Positions 1 to 11,687 of a stretch of DNA of 64,000 bases are shown one piece after another. How positions within the stretch are numbered: the first letter of the stretch is position 1; the number at the start of each line of letters is the position of its first letter. The notes under the pieces were generated by a model, which had not been told where the DNA came from, ran no database searches, and was given only the letters and a program-made list of their open reading frames with translations. The translations under genes were made by a program, and so were the position numbers. Source of the DNA: Thunnus maccoyii. Its lineage: Eukaryota; Chordata; Actinopteri; Scombriformes; Scombridae. The stretch is from the NCBI RefSeq assembly GCF_910596095.1, contig NC_056542.1:26958957-27022956 (forward strand). Reading direction: 5' to 3'.

Positions 1-81
1 TTAATAGAAGATTTATTTTATTGAATTGTTATCCAAGGAGGGTTGAATCGAGGGTAACTGGACTTGGTTGTAGATACCTGA

Positions 82-1052
82 AGACATCCAAGGGGCTTCT
101 TCTTGCCAAATTTTCCTGAAGGTGAAAATGCAGATGCCCTTGAGACAGAAGATGGCTTGAAAGTGATCAAGCTTCCGGACTCAGCTGATGTGAAGAAAAT
201 GATGGACCAGACATTTTCTTTGCAACACAAACAAATAGTGGAAGAACAGCCTCCAGTCAAAAGGTGGAACGCTGATGGAACGCTGGCCTTCGCTGTTCAC
301 AGAAAGTCAGGTATGCACTATATTGAACCACACCACAAGTAATCATTATTTTCATTGTGAATTACTCTGTTGTTTCATTAGATTATTTCAATGATTAATT
401 GATTAATCATTTAGTTTGTGTCCAAAGTAATGGCAAATGGTCATGGGAAGTTAGCAAAGCCCAAAGTAAATTTAAAACACCATTAAACAGGCCAATGTTT
501 GAATTCATGAGGTTGTGAGGTTGTTTTATTTATCTGATTTTTTTGTCTAACATTTTAAATGTTATAAAAGCTTGATATCCACACCATGTTGTCATATGCA
601 CCAACCTACACCTATCATCCATACTCATCAAACAAGAGCTTTTGATCAAAACTCAATCTTAACCTTTGGAAAAAATAGTTTTACAATATATGAGGCTCCC
701 ATACACCATCACTCTCCACGTCTCAAGTTTATTGTCCTGGCATTTTGGTTGCAGACCTTACGCATCCTCAATCCATCTTTGCATTATGGTCTTTACTTTT
801 TGAGAGATGTATATAACAGTCAAATGTACTATTGGCATTAAATGACTTCCTTGATGGAGGAAACAATCCTTTGGATGTGTTTTTTTGTTTTGTTTGCTTG
901 CTCAGTTCTACAGAGTTGCTAGTGAGAACCTCAGGAAAGACTTCTACAGAGCTCTGGACCACCACACCACATGTCTCATTGACATCTCCAAATCCATAAA
1001 AGGAGTTGTACACCAGTCACTTGATTGCTTCCTCCAGCTAATCAATACACAA
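82..1052 (+). pseudogene. Decayed SAMD3-like multicopy teleost gene, two exons
   Basis: Two exon-like blocks match a multicopy fish protein family annotated as sterile alpha motif domain-containing protein 3-like; its molecular function is not known to me. Block 1 (82-310) reads LPNFPEGE..., then KKMMDQTFSLQHKQIVEEQPPVK, then shifts frame and continues as ERWPSLFTESQ up to a CAG|GTATGC donor at 310/311. Block 2 starts after a CTCAG acceptor at 905 and reads FYRVASENLRKDFYRALDHH. Both sides of the intron are in phase 0 once the frame change near 275 is accepted, so the original exon boundary survives. An 11-bp tandem duplication (265-275 and 276-286) lies exactly at the frame break. There is no start codon, no SAM domain and no downstream exons in the window. 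I call it a relic or partial copy; family assignment is from remembered motifs. Confidence 0.6.
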
Positions 1053-1299
1053 GTGTTGTTTCACATTCTTTATCATTACCACTTTCTATTAGTGTGCTTG
1101 CTTGCTTCAACTAGGCCTACAGCTGCCACTACTATTTATATAATGTATAATAACTTGTATAATAACTACTACCTCAAGCACCCAATACATCACCACAACA
1201 CACACTGCTGTCTTGCAATGTCTGCCCCTGTATCTTGGAAATGTTTCAAGTGAGTAAGTACGTACATTCATTCATAATGATCACATTATGTCCATCGTA

Positions 1300-2115
1300 C
1301 AGTGTACATTTTAGGATATTGTCAGACCTCAGCTTCAGTTCTCAGTTTTCAGAAAAAAGAGCATCGTTCCTCAGACTAAAAGGATTCAGGTCTTGGAAAA
1401 ATCTAGTATAACTGGACCACAAACAAAACAGCCACAGTCCAAACAGCATAACATCAGGCCAAATGGAATCAGACCAAATGGCCTCAGGTCAAACAGAATC
1501 ATGACAAACAGCATCACACAAAACAGCCTTAGCCAAATAGTAAAACTCCCTAAAACTGCAGTCAAGTTAGATATTGTAGCCTATATTCAGACTTTGCAGA
1601 CAAATATCTCTAAATTGCAGCTACATATGTATGTTTTATATGATTTTGCTGTACAAACTGTTCTGTATATGCATGCAAAGTTTGAGCCAAATCTGAGTTT
1701 CCCCGATGAAATTGTATAGCTGCACTTTTTTTATATGCACTTTTTGAGTATTTTGAGTGTGTTACTTTAACTATTGATTTCACCCCCTTTGCAGGAAAAT
1801 AATTTTTCACATCCCATTTCTTAAAGGAGACATGTTGGAGATTTCAAAAACCATGGCTACGTTTTGATCTCCTTTGGGTAGAGATATCTTAAAAACTAAA
1901 GTCTTTTTGAAAATTTGCTGCTAATACTGTTCAGCCTGATGCTGTTTGGACTGATTCTGTTTGGCTTGAAGCTGTGATGCCATTTGGTCTGAAGCCAAAT
2001 AACCTGACAAAGTTTTTCCTGAGAGCTGAAGCCTTTTAGTCTAAAGAACAATGTCATTTTGTCTGATGTCTGAGAACTGAAGCTGAAGTCTAATGATGTC
2101 GTAAAATGTACACTG
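1300..2115. mobile_element. Foldback DNA element with 15-bp tandem repeats in its arms
   Basis: The left arm (from 1300, CAGTGTACATTTTA) and right arm (ending 2115, TAAAATGTACACTG) are long imperfect inverted repeats flanked by TA on both sides (1298-1299 and 2116-2117), the insertion pattern of Tc1/mariner-type elements. The arms contain a diverged 15-bp tandem repeat, for example AATCAGACCAAATGG, CCTCAGGTCAAACAG and AATCATGACAAACAG around 1460-1530, and the inverse pattern around 1925-1985. No transposase is seen, so it would be non-autonomous. The open frame over the left arm is a by-product of the 15-bp period. Confidence 0.7.
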
Positions 2116-3235
2116 TACCATTGACCAGTAGCCTAAGAAAATTAGCTCAAAAATTCAGTCAACATAAAAAAAATAATAATTATGGAAGCTTTTTTTTTTC
2201 TTCTTTTTAACGCTTTTGGATAAGGTGTTAAGTTGAACATGCTAAAAGTCCATCAAAGTCAAATCACGGGAAATATGAAAACAAGTAATAGATATCTGCT
2301 ACAGTGCTATTATTCTGTACTTCCCACTGCAGCATGTAAGCGACACTAGCTTCATTGATGGCAATAAAACTAGTTCCTAGGTGCACAACATGGCCAAATC
2401 ACGTACAACAATCAATGTATTAGACCTGTTTTTATTTACATTACATCAAGTTAACATTTCTTCTCTTTTACCTTTTTCAGAAAAGTAAATGTTTTATCAT
2501 CCTGTTGTTAGTATTAACACAGCCTGTTGTAACTGGGTCACACAGCTCAGTGAGTGACAGCAGTAGAGATAGATAGATGGATGGCTTAGTGCTGAAATGC
2601 GTCCATTTCTACCTGTTGCTCATATGCTCTCAAAGGAGCTCTGCAAGACAATATTCCAGAGTGCTGGTTTCTTTTGCGTGACTTTTAACTGTCACTTTGA
2701 TTACAGGAGAGAACACACTACAACCGTGGGTCATGACATCCTACCTTAATTTATTTCCTTGAGTTTTTTTTTGAATGGAGGATTCGGACACAGCAGCTGA
2801 CTTCACCTAGGTGCCTGTTGGGGATTTTGCAGTCATAACTGAGGACACGCCATGAGAGCTAAACACCATTGCAATCATCCTTGAAGGAAACACTGTCATC
2901 ATTCCCACACACTCTCAACCACTTTGCTTTGTGGCTTAATATATGCACTCCATTTGGATTACCCAAAAGGTAAGAACACATTTGAATTCATATAGAAGAT
3001 ACAGCTGAACCTCGGACAACAAAAGCTCAGATCAAAACTGCAAACATTAAAAAATGCTCTTTTGAGCTAGATGTGAGTGTGGTGAGTGAATGAGTGTGAG
3101 CATATGATAGGGCTGAATAATTTAACAAAACAATATTGAATATTTTATGCCTTTATTTTACTGAATTGAATATTATATGACTGTGACAAAATACTATTTT
3201 AAATGAAGTTTTGTGGTGCTGCAGAGATGTCCAGC

Positions 3236-3346
3236 AGCCTGTACTATGAAGCAGGGTTTGGGGTGAGTAAGGTAACTTGAGGTTTAACTCTGAGTTTTCA
3301 GGGTTGCAACAGTGGTTCACTTCTTACCGGGTACATCACCATGGTA
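3236..3346. repeat. Left piece of a teleost dispersed repeat, interrupted
   Basis: Starts CCTGTACTATGAAGCAGG and runs to ACCATGGTA. From memory, this is the left side of a common fish repeat that normally continues with TAACTTA...GAACAGTTAACCTGCTCC, which is exactly what resumes at 4689. The inserted element at 3347-4688 accounts for the gap. Confidence 0.5.
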
Positions 3347-4688
3347 CACTGTAACAAATTTCCCCGTGAAATAACTGTAAACTACTGGCAGCTGTAATAA
3401 TTATTCTCAAGTTTAATGCCCTTTCAAAGGGGGTCAATGTAAATCTATTAATTATAATATCCTGAGCTGCCAGCAAAACTTAGTCTTGAGTCTAAATAGA
3501 AACTGCTTTGCAATCTACTGTTTAAAAAATATGAAAGCACAAATAAACAGATTGCAGGATACACAATGTCCTCTAATATAATTGGAAGAAGGTCAACATC
3601 CAGGCTTCCAGGCTCACAGCTCACTGAGTGAGAAAGAAACAAGAATAAAATCAAGCACAGAGTGAGAGAAAGAGAAATGAAACAATTGAATCGCAGAGAG
3701 AGAAACATTTTAAACAAGAGGGAAAACTAACTCATCTTTATGAAGTGATATGAAGTTCTTCAGAAGAGTGGTGACAAGCATTCTCTGTGAGCTCGCCTGT
3801 CTTCTTGGCATTACTTTCCCCCGCTGGCCTCTGTTCCTCTCTCAGGGTTAATCACAATGAAGTACCTGAAAACGTCATGTAATAAATCACCTATTATGTC
3901 CCAGGATTTAGTACAGCTTGGCAACAAACTAAAGTATATTTGCAGCAACCTAGCTACAGCTCAGAGACACACTTTGGTTGAACTAAGACAACCAATAGAA
4001 CCACTCTGTCTTTTGGGGCTCAGCAGCAAACATATCTTAATCAACTTGGCTTCATATCTGAATAAGCTTCAATTGTTAACTTAGATAGAAGGCTATTATT
4101 AATTATGAAATGCAAGTGGGATAAAAAAGGTGTAGGTATAGACCAGGCCAAACTAACAATAGCATTAACTGATATACAGTTCAAGAGAAAACAGTCATCC
4201 AAAAATAATTTTTAAACTACATTTGCAAGCAGCAGTGAAAATAATGTTTAAATACTGGTAATTCAAACTTCCTACTGCTGAAGACAGTACCTGATAATGC
4301 TCTCTTGTGCCTGACAGGCGCTTGCTAGGATTATACAAGTTAAGTGTGAGCAAAAATTAAACATAGTCACTAATTGGGTAACCAGTTGCACAAATGTAGT
4401 TCTATTTTCTGAGTAAGATGTCACTGACATTTTGGTTTGATTCCACAAAGGAGGATGAATGATGATTAGATGATGTTGATGGTTGCATGTGGCTTCTGTC
4501 CCTCCATTACTGTGGTGGTGAAAATGAAAATACTGTATTTTACCATCAAATCTTACAGTAACCTACTGTTAATGTCTGTTACTGGTTTTGGCTCCAAAGA
4601 GTATCAAAATTTACAGTATTTTACTGTATTTAGAAAGAATAGTATGTTACTGAATTCGGCTGTATTTTTACAGCAATTTATTACAGTG
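3347..4688. mobile_element. TA-flanked DNA element with CACTGTAA ends, nested in a repeat
   Basis: Begins CACTGTAACAAATTTCCC and ends TTATTACAGTG, giving short inverted ends, with TA immediately outside both ends (3345-3346, 4689-4690). The right side is rich in TTACAGTA and ACTGTATTTT motifs. Removing it joins ACCATGGTA to ACTTATTCTGAACAG, restoring the host repeat. No transposase reading frame was recognised inside. Confidence 0.6.
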
Positions 4689-4690
4689 TA

Positions 4691-5870
4691 ACTTATTCTG
4701 AACAGTTAACCTGCTCCGGAGGAGGTTAACTTCAGAGGATTGGTTCACAACCTGTCAACACCCTGACCACTGACCAATCAGATCACTGGAAAAAAAGTCA
4801 TCATTCCTACAGGATCCTAACATGGACAAAAGTCCTGAGTTGCAATAAAGTGACAAGTAAAAAGGAGCAATATATATTTTTACAGGTCAGTAGAAACATT
4901 TTATTGTTCCAGGTGTTCTATTTCCACTCTAGTTTTAAAACAGAGCTTCTAACAAACAGAGACATTGTTAACAACACTAAACACATAATGATGATTTTAG
5001 CTGCATTTTAATTGTCCAAAGTTGATTTTATCCTCAGAGTGATAACTGACAGTGTGGATGATTTTACACTCTGATTCCATCACAGCTCAGAATAACATGA
5101 GACAACTGTGTGATGATAAGTGGAAATGAAAACAAAATATTGTCTATTATTAAAAAAAAAAATAAAAAAAATCTACACACTGTTAATTGTCTCCCATAAT
5201 TATAAATGCAACATTTCAGTCAGATAGACCTCATCAATCATTAACTACTTTTCTACTCTTTGCTCAGTAGCAAAAACAGTCTGGCGTTACGTTTAAGTTT
5301 TTTATGTGACATATTCAGAATGGTTTCTTCATCATCCAACTAAATAGCAAAAAATACTCACTCTATACTTAAGTTGTATATAATAAAACCTACATGTATT
5401 TTAAGACTTAGCTTACTTTTAATATTTGGAAATTATTTCTAGTGTTTCTACATCTTCTTATTTTGTTGTATGATTACAGGCCATCGTTTACATTTCACTT
5501 CATTGAATATAACTTTTTGCTGTCTCTAAAACAGAATTGTTCTGCAGGTACTTGGTATCATATGAAGTACATCATTCATGGTTCTGATGATGTCAACCCC
5601 GTCTCTTTCACATGAACACACTCGTAGCTGGAAAACCCCGAGATGGTATAAACTTTTACAGCCAGACTAAATGTTGGTAGGTCTGTGTGTTGCTGCGAGA
5701 TGTTATCCAGGAAAGTGTCCACTGAGAATCGAGAGCCTCCTGTTAGCTTACACCCAGACCAATCAGCACGTCTCACTCACACGCTCAACTCTCACTTGTA
5801 CTGTCATACATTGTGTCTCAAACATACTCACTGATTCACAGTCATACACTGATTGACATAAACTTACTTA
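4691..5870. repeat. Right continuation of the interrupted repeat, then unassigned DNA
   Basis: The first ~50 bases (GAACAGTTAACCTGCTCC, GAGGTTAACTTCAGAG) continue the repeat begun at 3236. Where it ends is unclear; no inverse copy of its left end was found before 5.6 kb. The rest is AT-rich with short A runs and has no supported gene. Confidence 0.35.
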
Positions 5871-5878
5871 CTGACTTA

Positions 5879-5879
5879 C

Positions 5880-5918
<39 letters not shown>

Positions 5919-5933
5919 TACACACACACACTC
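5879..5933. repeat. Compound CT/CA microsatellite
   Basis: An uninterrupted CT run passes directly into a CA run with one interruption (CATA). Reading frames across it translate to SLSLSHTHTH and are not genes. Confidence 0.95.
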
Positions 5934-6458
5934 ACTCTTGCTCATACACTCAATCTCTCTCACAAACACATATAATAACATTGAGGGCCAAGAGAATAGT
6001 TTGGAGAAGGGCATAACTCCAATAATTTTTGATAAAGGTCAAATTTTGCAAACCCCATTATAAACTAAGTTTTGTGGTACTACAGAGATGCCTTGACTTA
6101 ATTGTATTCTCTAGACATAAGAAAACACATTGGCAATATTGCAGTGGAATAACACACTTTTTGTTTATTTATATTTATTTATTTTTTCCCTCATGTCATT
6201 CAGCCACACTCTTGACCCTTGGTGGTCTCTTTCTAGACCGAATATAAATGAATGTGAAGTGAGTTAACAAGATTCAGAATCAACAGCATGTTCAGCCTTT
6301 ATTCAGTGTTCTCACTGTATAAAGAGTATTAAGTAAACAATATATAATGTTAATGTTTCGTCTGTTGTGTACAAGCAATCTTAACTTTAAAAAAAATAAT
6401 AATTAAGCTTTTCATTATCACATTTTGTGAGTTGTTTTATTTTAAGGTCAGCTAAACT

Positions 6459-6712
6459 AAGGTATATTAAGTGCATCTTATTTAAAATTAAGTAGTGCTC
6501 ACTTGCTTTAGCACAGTATATTAAGTTCATGTGACTTGTCCATATTAATTCCTGTCAACTTAATTGAAGTTGACAGTTTACAATAACATACATTAAGTGT
6601 AGTGTATTACAAATTTCAAGTAATACCCACTTGTTTTGGCAGAATATATTAAGTTAATGTGACTCATAGTTTTAGAGTTGTAACAGCTTGATTGAATTTG
6701 ACTATACTGAGA
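6459..6712. repeat. Two diverged tandem copies of a ~127-bp unit
   Basis: Copy A (about 6459-6585) and copy B (about 6586-6712) align along their length: TATATTAAGTGCATCTTATT against CATTAAGTGTAGTGTATTAC, then AGTATATTAAGTTCATGTGAC against AATATATTAAGTTAATGTGAC. The copies differ at many positions, so the duplication is old. Confidence 0.55.
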
Positions 6713-6731
6713 TGAAAAATATTAGAGATAT

Positions 6732-7517
6732 TAAAGTGGCAATCTCGAAGATCTCCATTTTGTTCTATTTGGCAGCACCATATGGCATACCATATAAGCA
6801 GTAATTGCAGGTGTGTTGCTCTTTTGCACTGATAACATTAATAAATTACTCTTATTTGCTCTTTACTCACAAAGCTTTTATTGCACTTACAGTAACGTAA
6901 CAAGTGTAGTTGGTCGTCAACTCAAGTACTTCACCTGTTTCACTGTCCTCACTGAAACACAAGAGAGCAGTGGAGAGGAGAGGATATAGTGCAACCATAA
7001 ATGACAGCTAAACGCAGGAGAGACTATTTATTTGTTATTTCCCCAATTTATGTGCACTCATTTAATTTCAGCTCAGTGCGAGAGCCTCTACCACGTTTTG
7101 CTGTCATTTATGGCCATGCTACTTTGTCTCCTCTCCTCTGCTCTGAGGACCAGCAAGGGGCGGGGCTCAGCCCTCCGTGTGTGTGCTGCACACACAGCAC
7201 AGCACAGGAGACAGTTACTGCACATACAATAAAAACTTTATGAGTAAAAAGCCAATGATAGTAAACTTTTAAAAAATAAGCCGCTTCACACACAAGTGAA
7301 TGAAGAGTGAGTCTGTTGCATTTGCTCCGCTGATTTGAATGCATGATAGGAAAGTCACCACCTACACCCAGTTAATAATAATCATAATAAACTTTTTGAT
7401 AATACTGCAAATGCAAGGGCTTTTATCTGTGGGCCATAGGCTCAATCACCATTGTCTTACCTTAATAGACATTTATTTAAATCAAAATATTTGGAGATCT
7501 TCAAGATTGCCACTTTA
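6732..7517. mobile_element. Non-autonomous foldback DNA element
   Basis: The outer ends are inverted: TAAAGTGGCAATCTCGAAG at 6732 and its near complement ending at 7517 (CTTCAAGATTGCCACTTTA when read forward). A second inverted pair lies inside: about 6962-7006 (AGGAGAGG...CCATAAATGACAG) and 7100-7147 (CTGTCATTTATGG...CCTCTCCTCTG). No transposase or clear target duplication was seen. Confidence 0.55.
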
Positions 7518-7669
7518 TGTGCTCACATCTTTAAGTGCTCAGTAAGTACAGCTTACTCAAATAACACGTTAATTCTCAACACATAATCATTTCACACAAC
7601 TTGACACAGTTAAGTTCTTTTATTTACTTTTCCCAAGGTAATCCGTTTCCTAATTTTTTAAAGTAAATT

Positions 7670-7989
7670 TAAAGGACCAATATGTAAGATTTAGTGATCT
7701 CTAGTGGTGAGGTTGCAGATTGCAACCAACTGAATAACTCCTCTCACCCTCCGCTTCCAAGCGTGTAGGAGAACCTATGGTGCCTGAGAAACATGGCGGT
7801 GCGACATGGCGGCCTCTGTGGAAGGGGACCTATGTAGATATAAAGGGTACATTATAAGGTAACAAAAGCACAATAATTCTTATTTTCAAGTGATTATACA
7901 CTAATGAAAAGATACTTATGAAAATTATATTCCATTTCTGCCAAGTCTGTTCCGCTAGATGCCACTAAATTCTACACACTGGTCCTTTA
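7670..7989. mobile_element. hAT-like MITE with TAAAGGACCA ends
   Basis: The left end TAAAGGACCAATATGTAAG and the right end CTACACACTGGTCCTTTA are inverted repeats. The sequence after the left end (AGTGGTGAGGTTGCAGATTG) is one I associate with an abundant non-autonomous fish element. No matching 8-bp flanks could be found, so the superfamily is inferred from the ends only. Confidence 0.6.
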
Positions 7990-8632
7990 ACTTGTTAGAA
8001 TCTACAGTGGTTGAGGACAGGCTGGGATCCAGATGACCAGGGAGACAGTAAGAACAGAAACCCAGATATATATCAATTAGTGAAGCAAGCACACACACAC
8101 ACATGCAGAAACAGGAAGTGCAGTACATGAAGCAGTACACGCATTTCCTATTTCCCTTGGATGAGACATTTGAGCTAGAGTGATTCAGGAAAGACAAACT
8201 AAGTGACAAATTGAGTACAAGGTTGTATTGGACTGATGAGATGTGAGCAGCAGGAGCAGAAGTGTCAGAAGAACTAAGTTTTTCAAAATGTTTGACTCAG
8301 CACCACATGTATCAAGAGAGGGAAAAAAAGGACAGCAGTGAAACGAAGCAGTGGAAGGACCTAGGACCATGAGACGTAGTACTGAAATAAAGCACGGACA
8401 GGCCATTGATATATCACAGTGAACGTCTTAAAATATACAGAACAGTATGCAGTTTGACATCCATAGGTAAAAAAGATGTATACTATTAGTTATCAGATTC
8501 CTACTAACCCGTATGGCCCAAGGGTATTATGAAAGTTTGGCTATATTTTCTACAGCACTAGAAGAAAACCTGGAAGGGTTAATACTACCGGGGAGGGGGG
8601 GCTGCTGACAAGAAGAAAACATTATGTCCTCT

Positions 8633-8782
8633 GTACTACTACAAGAGCATAGAAACCAATTAAGACCAGTTGCTTACCTTTCATCAAAAGTGGACACAGT
8701 GACTACAGGCCTACCCATCTGTCCAGAAGTAGTAGCAGCTGCTGAAAAAACCATCAAGGCATTGAGGAATTTGATTCATTAA
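8633..8782 (+). pseudogene. pol: Retroviral pol fragment, RNase H-like region
   Basis: One frame reads VLLQEHRNQLRPVAYLSSKV and, about 15 residues on, CPEVVAAAEKTI before a stop at 8780-8782. This resembles the part of retroviral and LTR-retrotransposon pol at the connection to RNase H. In intact viruses that enzyme removes the RNA strand during reverse transcription. The frame is short, has no upstream reverse transcriptase and cannot make an enzyme. Confidence 0.55.
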
Positions 8783-9212
8783 AAACCCAACACTGCCTGT
8801 TTCCCCACCCAATGCAGCAGACGGAGAGCATGCAGCAGAGCATACAGCCACACACCACCGATTGATAATTGATCCAGTCCCCACAGGGCAGAGCAAGGGC
8901 AGATCCAGCAGCTATCTTAAAATTAACTATCCTTTTTTTTTCTCACAGCAGGGCAGGACGGTACCTGAGAGAGAAAAAAACAAAAACATCAATGGAATTT
9001 TTTTGTGAAAAAGTGTGTTTCATGTTGCAAAGACTGTTTCATTTACACTATGAAGATCAAAAGATTAGAAATACTCAAATGAGAATAACTGATATTTCTA
9101 ATTTAATGACATATGACACTGTGTGGTCATGGTATAAACAAGAATAGGGCCAGACAAAAAGGCAAACTCCCAGAGACAGAAGAGTGCTGTGATAAAATGA
9201 CGAGGAAACCTG

Positions 9213-9340
9213 CACAACCTCGAGCCAGGAGATTGGATACTAGTGAAGGAGTTCAGGAAAAAGAGCTGGAACAAATCTAGGTGATTGGGACCCTACCAGA
9301 TCCTCCTCACAACAGCCACAGCTGACACAGCGGCAGATCA
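9213..9340 (+). pseudogene. pol: Retroviral integrase C-terminal fragment
   Basis: The frame reads LHNLEPGDWILVKEF, then a basic stretch RKKSWNKSR, an in-frame TGA, and LGPYQILLTTATA. The PGDW...V pattern with a downstream GPYQ is the hallmark of the C-terminal DNA-binding domain of retroviral integrases. The internal stop and the truncation on both sides mark it as dead. It is in the same orientation as the RNase H-like fragment and the LTR. Confidence 0.65.
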
Positions 9341-9410
9341 AGCCAGCCAATGCAAAAGAATTCTAGACTTCTAACCAGCAGTATATAACCAAAACAAAAG
9401 GAGCAACTAG

Positions 9411-9741
9411 GGGCGGCTGTGGCTCAGGAGGTAGAGAGGGTCGAACGTCATTGGTTTGTTCCTCGGCTCTCCAGTCCACATGTTGAAGTGTCCTTGGGCA
9501 AGAACTGCTCCCAATGGCTATGCCATCGCTGTGTAAGTGTGTGTGTGTGAACATAGAAACATTGTGAGGGGCCTTGGATAGGAAGCACTGTATCACTCCT
9601 GATGAGCAGGTTGGCACCTTGCCTGGCAGCCTCTGCGTATGAATGTGTGTGTGATTAGGTGAATGTTGGCATGTATTGTGGAGCGCTTTGAGTGGTCGAT
9701 AAGACTGGAAAAGCGCTATATAAGTGCAGTCCATTTACCAT
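9411..9741 (+). mobile_element. tRNA-derived SINE with AACTAG target duplication
   Basis: Begins GGGCGGCTGTGGCTCAGGAGG, which contains a tRNA-type box A (TGGCTCAGGAGG). The box B region is degraded. The body has GTCCACATGTTGAAGTGTCC and the tail has AAAGCGCTATATAAGTGCAG then CCATTTACCA, a pattern I know from an abundant fish SINE. AACTAG occurs on both sides (9405-9410 and 9742-9747), consistent with a target-site duplication. It sits between the integrase and env-region parts of the retrovirus remnant. Confidence 0.75.
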
Positions 9742-9853
9742 AACTAGAAGAACTATTAAAACAAACTGATTTGAAAGATCAGAGACTAGAGCTAACTCAA
9801 GACTGGGACAATCAACATCCACACAAGAGGACAAGGGCAACCTCTATCAGTGG

Positions 9854-11426
9854 TAGTGCTAAGTGGTATGACCAAAAATTTGTTTCTAAATTTGGTTTAT
9901 CAGTTTTTTTGTTTGTTTGTTTTTTTGCATGACTGGGCCTTTATATAGATTTATAGTGGCTCATTCTACTGTCAGGAGTACATAGAGTTTACATGAATCG
10001 CTTCAAAAATTTGTTTCCGAGTCTGACTGAAGGTAATCACAGGAACTAATCACTTGTAGCAGCATAACGGCTAACTGCATAGAGATCTATATCAGGGACA
10101 GTTTGCCAGCTAACTGAACCATCCGCATATTCATCCACGCACACTGGTTTGTTTATATGTATGAGGCTGACTTTCACTGCAGTTAGACTGTAAGGAAACT
10201 AAAAAAACTAAGTGCAATGACAGATTATCCTGTGGACTATTACAAGGATGATTGTGAGTCATTTCACTTTGAATGGCCAAACATCTTTATTTGAGTCGGA
10301 GTACACGGAGAGGAGATAAAACAAATGAAAGAGGAAAAACAAAGAATGGGGGCAGAAGGGCAACAGGACATTCAAGAAAGTCAATATACAGTAACGGTTA
10401 ACTCAGAGAAATTACTGGTGTTCCTGCAGCAACTGCTGTCCTCTTCTGATGAGTGAGGTGGAAAACTTTTTCTGCAGAGTGGGACCTGTTGCTGCCAGAC
10501 TCGGAAAATCTGGAAGTGTCCATGGATGAGAGTAATCCCAGCTGTGTAATTACTACACATGGATTTACAGCATTTATCAACACTGTCATCCTGGAGATTG
10601 GGTCATCTCCACAAAATCAACTGGAAGAAAAGAAACTGGCTCAATCACATGTTCAGGTCCACACGGTATCACACAGCAGTAGTCCATGAAAATTGCCACT
10701 GCTTGTCATTTTATACTTGCAATCTGGAAAATTACAGACATAAACCATTTTATTTAATTTAGTAAGTTGCTACTTCTCTGGCATGAACAAACACTGAGCT
10801 ATCCAAAGCCTCAGACATAAAAAAAAAACTAACGTGCAAAGCGTGTGCCATAATGTTGCTACAGGCGGCTAGTTCCTGTGTTTACTTTCGTTCAGACTCA
10901 CAAACAAACTTTTGAAGCAATTCATGTAAAAATCATGTCTATTTTCAAAGCAGTAAGAGGCTGACGGAGGTTGCCCTGATAACTGTCATTATACAGCGGC
11001 CTTGTTCACATGAATCTCAATCTGAATCTCCGGAATCTCAAAAATGGAGCTACCTGGCTAGCTAGCGAGCTGTACCCAACATGGCGATCGGCGGTCTAAT
11101 TTTGTAAATGTACAGTTATTATTGTTACCAATTGTTTATGTGTCACAAATTGTTGTGTGCCATGGTGTTTTGCCCTGTTAAAGATAATTAGTTTGAGGTC
11201 ATTAAATGTTGTGTTATAAAGTTATAACCCCTATTACACAGTTAATAGGGGTCCCCTCTCAATATACTTTACACAGCTTGCCCTGACCGTAGCGCTCTTT
11301 GTGGCGATGATATATTTTGCTGCCTATTAAAGAGTTACAGCAATTATTTCAGATGTGCACTGGTTTGGCGGTACATGAAAAATTCATTCTTACAGGAAAT
11401 TAAAACCGGTATACTGCCCAGCACTA
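9854..11426. mobile_element. hAT-like DNA element with TAGTGCTGGGC-type ends
   Basis: The left end TAGTGCTAAGTGGTATGACC and the inverse of the right end, TAGTGCTGGGCAGTATACCG, match well. The 8-bp flanks ATCAGTGG and ACTGGCGG differ only by transitions and may be an eroded target duplication. Inside is a second inverted pair, 9988-10059 and 10859-10930 (TTTACATGAATCGCTTCAAA and its near complement). An open stretch at 10453-10689 (MRWKTFSAEWDLLLPDSENL...) is not recognisable to me and may be chance. Inserted in the retrovirus remnant. Confidence 0.55.
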
Positions 11427-11447
11427 ACTGGCGGGTTTTAAAATCCA

Positions 11448-11687
11448 TTGGTCTGCTCCAATGCAAGAATCAGAATGGAAGAACTCCTCAGACACCAGCT
11501 AGGCTTCAGGCTTAGAACAGCTCTGTGTGTTTTGTTTGTGATCTCTGTGTTAATTGTAGTCCCATTATTATGGTTCTTAGACAGGCCGCAGGATCATGTA
11601 TCAGGTAACAACATTACAGCACATACTAGACCAGCAAGATATGTAGAGACCGCTAGTGAGGCATGGCTGACTCACCCTAAACCTTGA
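11448..11687 (+). pseudogene. Short reading frame with a hydrophobic segment, possible env leader
   Basis: A 79-codon frame contains MEELLRHQLGFRLRTALC, followed by one strongly hydrophobic stretch (VLFVISVLIVVPLLWFL, about residues 26-43) and a hydrophilic tail with an NIT site. Its position between integrase and the polypurine tract is where retroviral env begins, so it may be the remains of an env leader or anchor. Nothing after it resembles an intact envelope protein. The assignment rests on position and hydrophobicity only. Confidence 0.3.

Noticed and set aside
1393..1719. 108-codon frame rich in RPNG/RSNR
   Set aside because: Its periodic translation comes from the 15-bp tandem repeat in a foldback arm, not from a gene.
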